A model generated the notes under the pieces. That model did not search any database, was not told where the DNA came from, and saw nothing but the letters and a program-made list of their open reading frames with translations. Shown one piece after another: positions 58,743 through 64,000 of a DNA stretch of 64,000 nucleotides. A program made the translations under genes and the position numbers. The stretch's first letter is position 1. Each line of letters opens with the position of its first letter. Source of the DNA: Streptomyces sp. NBC_00443 (lineage in GTDB: Bacteria > Actinomycetota > Actinomycetes > Streptomycetales > Streptomycetaceae); NCBI RefSeq assembly GCF_036014175.1, contig NZ_CP107917.1:5208001-5272000 (forward strand), in the 5' to 3' direction.

Positions 58743-59591
58743 ATGCGAGGGCCTAACACCGAGGAAGAAACAGCTTCCCCAATGACTGAACAGCAGCCTA
58801 GCGCGCCCACGCGCGCCGAGTCCGGCCATTCCGCCGGAGGCGTCGAGCACGTCAACGAACCCCACCACGACCAGTTCGTCGTGGTCGGAAACGACCTCGC
58901 CCAGCACCCCGAGCTGTCCCTGACGGCGATCGGGCTGGCGGTCCACATCCAGTCGCTGCCCGCCCGGACCCCGGTCGGGATCAAGACGCTGGCCGCGAAG
59001 TTCCCCGAGGGGGAGATCCGTGTCGCCGCCGCCCTGCGGGAGCTGGAGGCACACGGATACCTGGCGCGCACCAAGGAGCGTCTTCATTCGGGGCGAGTCG
59101 TGACCCGGACGATCTCGTACAACAGGCCGGGCGTCGCCGCGGCCCGAGCCGCAATGAGGCCCGCCGCACCCCGCCCGGCTCCGCCGTCCCCCGGCTCGAA
59201 GGCGTCGGCCTCCGCACCCAGTGCCGCTCCCGATGCCGCCCGCGATGTCCTCGCGGGACTGCGCGCCCACGACCCCCGCCTGCTGCTGGCCGAACGTGAC
59301 GTACACCGCCTGGCCCCAGCAGTCTCCGCCTGGCTGGACAGAGGCGTCCCGCCCGCCGCCGTACGGCGGACCCTGACGAACGGCCTGCCCAAGGACCCCA
59401 TCCTGAACCCGGCGGCCTTCCTCGCGCACCGCCTCCAAGCGCTGCTGCCACCACCGCTCCCCGCTCCGGCACGCCCCCCGACCCCTGTCCGCCCGGACCC
59501 ACTCCAGACCTGCGAGGGATGCGACCGGGCGTTCCGTTCACCGTGCCCGGGCCGCTGCCGGGACTGCCGTCCGGTGGGTGTGGCGGCGTAG
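58743..59591 (+). CDS. winged-helix DNA-binding protein
   Basis: A 282-residue protein. A winged-helix domain (about 50-125: FVVVGNDLAQHPELSLTAIGLAVHIQSLPARTPVGIKTLAAKFPEGEIRVAAALRELEAHGYL) resembles plasmid-replication or phage-type DNA-binding proteins. A proline/alanine-rich middle part leads to a helical segment and a C-terminal four-cysteine cluster CEGC...CRDC that may bind zinc. The function is not recognised. ATG 58743 is used, and a later ATG at 58782 is possible. Neither has a strong ribosome site. Confidence 0.68.
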   Translation: MRGPNTEEETASPMTEQQPSAPTRAESGHSAGGVEHVNEPHHDQFVVVGNDLAQHPELSLTAIGLAVHIQSLPARTPVGIKTLAAKFPEGEIRVAAALRELEAHGYLARTKERLHSGRVVTRTISYNRPGVAAARAAMRPAAPRPAPPSPGSKASASAPSAAPDAARDVLAGLRAHDPRLLLAERDVHRLAPAVSAWLDRGVPPAAVRRTLTNGLPKDPILNPAAFLAHRLQALLPPPLPAPARPPTPVRPDPLQTCEGCDRAFRSPCPGRCRDCRPVGVAA

Positions 59592-59755
59592 AGAGTCGGA
59601 CGTCAGCCCTGTACGGGTCATAACTGATCACTCCGGACCACTCCGGTCCACCTCGGGCACATTCCGCATACCGATCCGCCCCCTGAACCGACCGTCCCCG
59701 GTCGATTACAGTGTCGAGCCGTCGTACATACGGACGCTGTCACGGGGAGGTCTAG

Positions 59756-60871
59756 GTGGGTGCGATAGCCGGCGCCGTCTGGGGCCGCACCGAGCAGCAG
59801 GACTTCCGCAGCCGGGTGCGCGGCACGCTGCTCGGCGTGGCCGTCGGGGATGCCCTCGGGGCGCCGGTCGACGGGCTGGGGCTGGACGAGATCCGGGAGC
59901 AGTACGGCGCCGAGGGGCTCCTCGATCTGGGGTTCGGGTACGGGCGGCGCGGGGCCGTGACGCATCTCACGCAGCTCACGCTGTTCAGTGTGGACGGGCT
60001 GATAAGGGCGCAGGTCCGGCGGGACACCGGGGCCTGGCATCCGCCGACCGATCTGCACCGGGCGTATCTGCGGTGGGCCGCCACGCAACACGACTGGGGC
60101 CCGGACGAGCGCCGCAAGGACGACGGCTGGCTGGCGCGCGAGGAGTGGTTGTACGCCCGCCGCGACCCCAGCCGTGCGCTCCTGATCGGCCTCGGTGACG
60201 AGGCCATGGGCACCCTGGAGTCGCCCAAGAACGCCACCGAGCTCGGGCCCGAGGCCACCGCCCGCTCCGCGCCCTTCGGGCTGCTCGTCGGCTGGGAGCC
60301 GCAACTCGTCGTCCAGCTCGCCGTGGAGTGCGCGGCGCAGACCCACGGCCACCCCGTCGCCTACCTGTCGGCGGGCGCGTACGCGGTGATCGTGCACGCG
60401 CTCGCCTCCGGGGAGAGCCTCGACGGGGCCGTGCAGCGGGCGCTCGCGCTGTTGGCCGTGAGGCCCGGGCACGAGCCCGTGTCGGACGCGCTGCAGCACG
60501 CGCTGGGTGCCGTACGGCAGGGCATGCCCACCCCGGCGCGGGTGGAGGAACTCGCGGCCGACGGCTCGGCGGACGGGCTGCTCGCGGCCGCCGTGTACTG
60601 CGCCCTGGTCGGCGAGGACGTCCGCCACGGCCTCTGCCTCGCCGTCAACCACGACGGCCCCTCCGCCGCCGCGGCCGCCCTCACCGGCGGTCTCCTCGGC
60701 GCCCTCCACGGCGAAACGGCCCTCCCCCCGGCCTGGCTCGCCGAACTGGAGGGCCGCCCCACCATCCTCGAACTCGCCGACGACTTCGCCATGGAAATGA
60801 CCCAGGGCCCAGCACTGCACAGCCCGGCGGGAGCGTCGCCGGGGTGGCTGGCGAGGTATCCGCGCGCCTGA
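59756..60871 (+). CDS. ADP-ribosylglycohydrolase-family protein with altered metal site
   Basis: A 371-residue protein of the ADP-ribosylglycohydrolase (DraG/ARH) fold. RVRGTLLGVAVGDALGAPVDGL is the first family helix. The metal-binding T-D-D-T segment reads RGAVTHLTQLTLFSVDG, and the C-terminal D-x-D-T segment reads CLAVNHDGPSAAAAALTGGLLGAL. Most of the acidic ligands that hold the two Mg ions are therefore missing. It may bind ADP-ribose without hydrolysing it. GTG start with GGGAGG upstream. The gene has a TACAGT -10-like box near 59720. Confidence 0.8.
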   Translation: MGAIAGAVWGRTEQQDFRSRVRGTLLGVAVGDALGAPVDGLGLDEIREQYGAEGLLDLGFGYGRRGAVTHLTQLTLFSVDGLIRAQVRRDTGAWHPPTDLHRAYLRWAATQHDWGPDERRKDDGWLAREEWLYARRDPSRALLIGLGDEAMGTLESPKNATELGPEATARSAPFGLLVGWEPQLVVQLAVECAAQTHGHPVAYLSAGAYAVIVHALASGESLDGAVQRALALLAVRPGHEPVSDALQHALGAVRQGMPTPARVEELAADGSADGLLAAAVYCALVGEDVRHGLCLAVNHDGPSAAAAALTGGLLGALHGETALPPAWLAELEGRPTILELADDFAMEMTQGPALHSPAGASPGWLARYPRA

Positions 60872-61202
60872 GCGCAAGCGGGAGGAACCAGAGGCAGCCC
60901 CCACGGCGTACGCCCACAGGGCCGCTCCCACTCCGCTCCCACCCGCCCGCCTCTGGCCCGCCCACCCCGGCTCGTGCCCGGGGCCCATGCCCGGCCCATC
61001 TCCGGCCCGTGCCCGGCCCGTTCCTGACCATCTCCGGCCCGTGCCCGGGGCACGCCCCCAGCCCGATCCCTAGCATCTCCGGCCCGCCCCCGACTCGACT
61101 CCGGCAACGGCTCGACCCCTCCGGTCACCCCGACCGCCAGGGCAACGACAAGGGCGGCCCCCGCCGTGCGAGTGGCCGCCCTGTCCCAACCGTCCCCCGT
61201 CC
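60872..61202. other. non-coding gap with C-rich direct repeats
   Basis: A 331-base gap with no supportable gene. It is very C-rich and holds three copies of CATCTCCGGCCCG at 60997, 61029 and 61074; the first two extend to CATCTCCGGCCCGTGCCCGG. The terminator of the symporter gene lies at its right end. Frames through it on both strands are shadows of base composition. Confidence 0.7.
61152..61181 (-). terminator. hairpin terminator of the symporter gene
   Basis: GGGCGGCC (61152-61159) pairs with GGCCGCCC (61174-61181) across 14 bases. It lies about 20 bp beyond the symporter stop on the minus strand. Confidence 0.65.
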
Positions 61203-62777
61203 TCAGTCCTTCGCGCGGACCACGTCCTCCCTCGCGTCCGCGTCCGCCTGCGCCGGCACCGCCGCCGCAGCGCCCCCGTCCCCGTCCGTGTTGATCCGCT
61301 CGACGACCGCCATCCGCTCCGGGGTGTCCTCCGGCTTGATGAAGCCGATGAGGATGTACAGGACCAGGGACACCGCCAGTGGGATGGAGACCTGGTACTG
61401 CAGCGGCACCCCGCCCTCGATCTGCCAGCTGATCGGGTAGTTGACCAGCCAGAAGGCGAGCAGGCCCATCGACCAGCTGGTGAGCGCGGCTGTGGGGCCG
61501 GAGCGGCGGAACTGGCGCAGCAGGCCCAGCATCATCGGGATGGCGATCGGGCCCATGAGACCGGCGACCCACTTGATCACGACGGTGATGATGTCCTTGA
61601 AGGTGGGGGAGTTGACCTGGGTCGCCACCGCCATCGACAGGCCGAGGAAGACGACCGTGGTCACCCGGGCCGCGATCAGACCGGACCGCTCGCCCCACGC
61701 CCGCGCCTGCTTCGACAGCACCGGCGCCACGTCCCGGGTGAACACGGCCGCGATCGCGTTGGCGTCGGAGGAGCACATGGCCATGGTGTGCGAGAAGAAG
61801 CCGACGATCACGAGGCCCAACAGGCCGTGCGGGAGCAGCTGTTCCGTCATCAGGCCGTACGAGTCCGAACCGTCCGCCTTCTGCGACTCGACCAGCAGCG
61901 GCGACATCCACATCGGGAAGAACAGGACCACCGGCCAGACCAGCCACAGGATCGCCGACAGGCGCGCCGAGCGCTCGGCCTCCCGCGGGGTGGCCGTGGC
62001 CATGTACCGCTGGGCCTGGTTGAGCATGCCGCCGTTGTACTCGAAGAGCTTGATGAAGAGGAACGCCAGCAGGAAGACGGTCCCGTACGGTCCGACCAGC
62101 GGCTCACCGTGGCCCTGGAGCTCCGGCCGGTCCCAGGCTTCGAGGAAGCCGATGCCCTTGTCGTTCAGTTCCATGATGACGGCCACGAACATCGCGACAC
62201 CGGCCAGCAACTGGATGATGAACTGGCCGAGTTCCGTGAGCGCGTCGGCCCACAACCCGCCGATGGTGCAGTAGATCGCCGTGATGCAACCGGTGATGAG
62301 GATGCCCTGGTTCAGCGACACACCCGTGAACACCGACAACAGGGTCGCGATCGCGGCCCACTTCGCGCCCACGTCCACGATCTTCAGCAGCATGCCGGAC
62401 CAGGCCAGCGCCTGCTGGGTCTTGAGGTCGTAGCGGTTCTTCAGGTACTCCAGCGGAGACGCCACATGCAGCCGCGACCGCAGCCGGTTGATCCGCGGCG
62501 CGAACAGCTTCGACCCGATGGCGATGCCCAGCGCGATGGGGAAGGACCAGGTGACGAAGGACGTGACGCCGTAGGTGTAGGCGATGCCCGCGTACCCGGT
62601 GAACATCACCGCGCTGTATCCGGACATGTGATGCGAGATCCCGGACAGCCACCACGGCATCTTCCCGCCCGCGGTGAAGAAGTCGCTGACGTTGTCCACC
62701 CGCTTGTGCGACCAGACTCCGATCGCCACCATCACGCCGAAATAGCCGATGAGCACGGCCCAGTCGAGACCGTTCAT
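61203..62777 (-). CDS. sodium:solute symporter (SSS family)
   Basis: A 524-residue transporter with about 13 membrane segments. The N-terminus MNGLDWAVLIGYFGVMVAIGVWSHKRVDNVSDFFTAGGKMPWWLSGISHHMSGYSAVMFTG is typical of the SSS family. FEYNGGMLNQAQRYMATATPREA carries the conserved loop, and SHTMAMCSSDANAIAAVFTRDV the sodium-site region. The substrate may be a sugar or organic acid and is not predictable. GGGAGG precedes the ATG at 62777. It lies downstream of an SDR gene on the same strand with a 126-bp gap that may hold its own promoter. Confidence 0.88.
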   Translation of the reverse strand: MNGLDWAVLIGYFGVMVAIGVWSHKRVDNVSDFFTAGGKMPWWLSGISHHMSGYSAVMFTGYAGIAYTYGVTSFVTWSFPIALGIAIGSKLFAPRINRLRSRLHVASPLEYLKNRYDLKTQQALAWSGMLLKIVDVGAKWAAIATLLSVFTGVSLNQGILITGCITAIYCTIGGLWADALTELGQFIIQLLAGVAMFVAVIMELNDKGIGFLEAWDRPELQGHGEPLVGPYGTVFLLAFLFIKLFEYNGGMLNQAQRYMATATPREAERSARLSAILWLVWPVVLFFPMWMSPLLVESQKADGSDSYGLMTEQLLPHGLLGLVIVGFFSHTMAMCSSDANAIAAVFTRDVAPVLSKQARAWGERSGLIAARVTTVVFLGLSMAVATQVNSPTFKDIITVVIKWVAGLMGPIAIPMMLGLLRQFRRSGPTAALTSWSMGLLAFWLVNYPISWQIEGGVPLQYQVSIPLAVSLVLYILIGFIKPEDTPERMAVVERINTDGDGGAAAAVPAQADADAREDVVRAKD

Positions 62778-62903
62778 GTGCGCCCTCCCAGGGTTCAGCC
62801 CGGCGCTCATCGTGGGCGCTGTCGCGTGGACACGACAAGCTGGCGTCGGGTCAAGGGGAGGTAAAATCATTCGGCATGCTGGTCTTGGTTCATCTATGTG
62901 AAC

Positions 62904-63689
62904 TCATCGCATCAGCTCCCCTGCGTTGACCAGCAGTGACTGTCCGGTGATCGCCCGCGCCCTGTCCGAGGCCAGGAACGCCGCCGCGTCCGCCACGTCC
63001 CCGTCCGTGGCGAGGTCGGGCAGCGCCATCCGCTCGGTCAGCCGCCCCAGCACCTCCGACTCCCCGACGCCCTCCGTGTGCGCGGTGAACTGCACGAAGG
63101 CCTGGACCGGCGGTCCCCACATCCAGCCCGGCAGCACGGTGTTCACTCGTATCCGGTGCGGGCCCAACTCCCGTGCCAGCGAGTACATCGCGCTCGTCAG
63201 CGCCCCCTTCGAGGCCGCGTACGCCGCCTGGCGCACCTGCGAGGGGGCGGCGACCGCGGACTGCGTCCCGATGAACACCACCGACCCGCCGCACTCCTTC
63301 AGCGCCGGCAGACAGGCCCGCGTCATCCGCAGCGAGCCCAGCAGATTGACGTCGATGACCGACTGCCAGGTGGCGAAGTCGGCGTCCTCCAGCCCGCCGA
63401 AGTAGGAGTCCCAGGCCGCCACATGAATCACCCCGTCGATCCCGCCGAACCGCTCCCGCCCCAGCGCGGCCAGCGCCTCGCACTGCCGCTCGTCGGTGAT
63501 GTCGGTGGCCAGGTACGCCGTGTGCGCTCCGTCGGGATCGATCTCGCCGACGCTCTTCGCCAGGTTCGCCTCGGTGCGCGCCCCGAGCACGGCGTTCCCG
63601 CCGTCCCGTACGACCGCTGCGGCGACCTGGTGGCCCAGCCCGGCGCCGACTCCCGAGACGACGACGGTCTTGCCGTTGAGCAGTGACAT
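62904..63689 (-). CDS. short-chain dehydrogenase/reductase
   Basis: A 261-residue SDR. VVVSGVGAGLGHQVAAAVV is the NAD(P)-binding motif, HVAAWDSYFG replaces the common NNAG with H-V-A-A, SVVFIGTQSAV has the catalytic serine or threonine region, and YAASKGAL is the Y-x-x-x-K motif. The substrate is unknown. The ATG at 63689 has GGAGG five bases away. The operator at 63717 lies 28 bp upstream and is shared with the divergent gene at 63782. Confidence 0.87.
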   Translation of the reverse strand: MSLLNGKTVVVSGVGAGLGHQVAAAVVRDGGNAVLGARTEANLAKSVGEIDPDGAHTAYLATDITDERQCEALAALGRERFGGIDGVIHVAAWDSYFGGLEDADFATWQSVIDVNLLGSLRMTRACLPALKECGGSVVFIGTQSAVAAPSQVRQAAYAASKGALTSAMYSLARELGPHRIRVNTVLPGWMWGPPVQAFVQFTAHTEGVGESEVLGRLTERMALPDLATDGDVADAAAFLASDRARAITGQSLLVNAGELMR

Positions 63690-63716
63690 CAAGGCCTCCA
63701 GGCTCTGGCGGATTAT

Positions 63717-63731
63717 CTGACGGAGCGTCAG
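63717..63731. promoter_or_regulatory. 15-bp operator (CTGACGGAGCGTCAG)
   Basis: Consensus copy between the divergent SDR gene and the unknown gene starting at 63782. This is the eighth locus carrying the motif. Confidence 0.76.
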
Positions 63732-63781
63732 AGTATGGGCGTCCGAGGGAGGACGGAAGCCACCGGAAGGAAGGGAACGCC

Positions 63782-64000
63782 ATGAGCGAGGACACCCACA
63801 GCGAGACGTACGCCGAACTGGCCGCCGTCGGCCCGTACGGAGTTCACCCGGGCCACGCCCTGATCACCATGGTCGAACCGCACCGGGGCCACGAGTACGC
63901 CTACAACCGCTGGTACGAGGACGACCACTACTACGCCGGCGCGATGGCCATGCCCTGGATGTACGCGGGCCGCCGCTGGGTCGCGCCGAGGGACCTTCAA
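63782..64000 (+). CDS. protein of unknown function, N-terminal part only (possible EthD-like dimeric barrel)
   Basis: The first 73 residues (MSEDTHSETYAELAAVGPYG...) run off the right edge. ITMVEPHRGHEYAYNRWYEDDHYYAGAM resembles the strand-helix of small dimeric alpha-beta barrel proteins (EthD type), in which N-x-W-Y-x-D-x-H is a common pattern. AGGAAGG precedes the ATG. It shares the operator with the SDR gene and so belongs to the catabolic set. The family assignment is tentative. Confidence 0.55.
   Translation, partial: MSEDTHSETYAELAAVGPYGVHPGHALITMVEPHRGHEYAYNRWYEDDHYYAGAMAMPWMYAGRRWVAPRDLQ

Noticed and set aside
60997..61090. CATCTCCGGCCCG direct repeats as a possible CRISPR-like array
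   Set aside because: Only three short, uneven copies without regular spacers; simple C-rich repetition.
60361..61947. Long minus-strand frame of over 500 codons between the glycohydrolase-like gene and the symporter
   Set aside because: It overlaps two well-supported genes and has no family pattern; it is a product of high GC.
1..64000. tRNA, rRNA or CRISPR array
   Set aside because: No cloverleaf with a TTCGA-type arm, no ribosomal signature and no regular repeat-spacer pattern was seen on reading; a dedicated scan (tRNAscan, Infernal) was not possible.

Overview
The window is high-GC actinobacterial DNA that is almost certainly from a Streptomyces chromosome. The GC-rich third codon positions, frequent GTG starts, Ser/Thr kinases, WhiJ-type XRE/DUF397 cassettes, F420 enzymes and the afsK/afsR/afsS regulators all point there. 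From memory of S. coelicolor, the order tetR - kbpA - afsK ... afsS - afsR ... fbiC matches the SCO4421-SCO4429 neighbourhood. Here the afsK and afsS-afsR halves are separated by about 9.5 kb of other genes. I found no rRNA, tRNA or CRISPR array.

Layout. 1-8.5 kb: the start of an enoyl-CoA hydratase gene and an NDP-forming acyl-CoA synthetase, two flavoprotein oxidases, a secreted tannase-like esterase, DoxX and a DUF35 protein. 8.5-10.3 kb: a complete IS200/IS605-type element with tnpA, tnpB, terminal hairpins and TTGAC at both ends, sitting between the DUF35 gene and an acetyltransferase gene. 10.3-15 kb: acetyltransferases, a membrane Ser/Thr kinase and PNPOx-fold proteins. 14.8-17.8 kb: a thiolase-like gene divergent from a twice-frameshifted acyl-CoA dehydrogenase and an F420 reductase. 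17.8-23.8 kb: LysE/Lrp pair, TetR regulator, kbpA-like gene, afsK. 23.8-27.8 kb: an enoyl-CoA hydratase - DUF35 - thiolase operon divergent from a FadD3-like ligase. 27.9-32.4 kb: O-antigen-ligase-like protein, DUF559 protein and a WhiJ cassette. 32.6-35.9 kb: afsS and afsR. 36.1-44.9 kb: amidohydrolases, LLM oxidoreductases, SDR and aldehyde dehydrogenase. 45-53.4 kb: F420-type reductases, phosphoesterases and fbiC. 53.5-60.9 kb: a large NTPase-TPR protein, a second WhiJ cassette with a methyltransferase, and an ADP-ribosylglycohydrolase-like protein. 61.2-64 kb: a sodium:solute symporter, an SDR and a truncated gene.

How the parts work together. The main observation is a 15-bp inverted repeat, consensus CTGACGGNNCGTCAG. 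It occurs eleven times, at eight separate intergenic loci. Every one of these loci lies in front of CoA-ester or oxidoreductase catabolic genes, and none lies in front of the regulatory or housekeeping genes. This looks like one TetR-type regulon for breakdown of an isoprenoid-, steroid- or cyclic-ketone-like substrate: CoA ligases, acyl-CoA dehydrogenase, hydratases, thiolase/DUF35 pairs that resemble steroid retro-aldolases, SDRs, LLM enzymes and ring-opening-type hydrolases. FbiC, which makes the F420 precursor, lies in the same window as at least five likely F420 users. The substrate and the regulator are not identifiable from the sequence alone.
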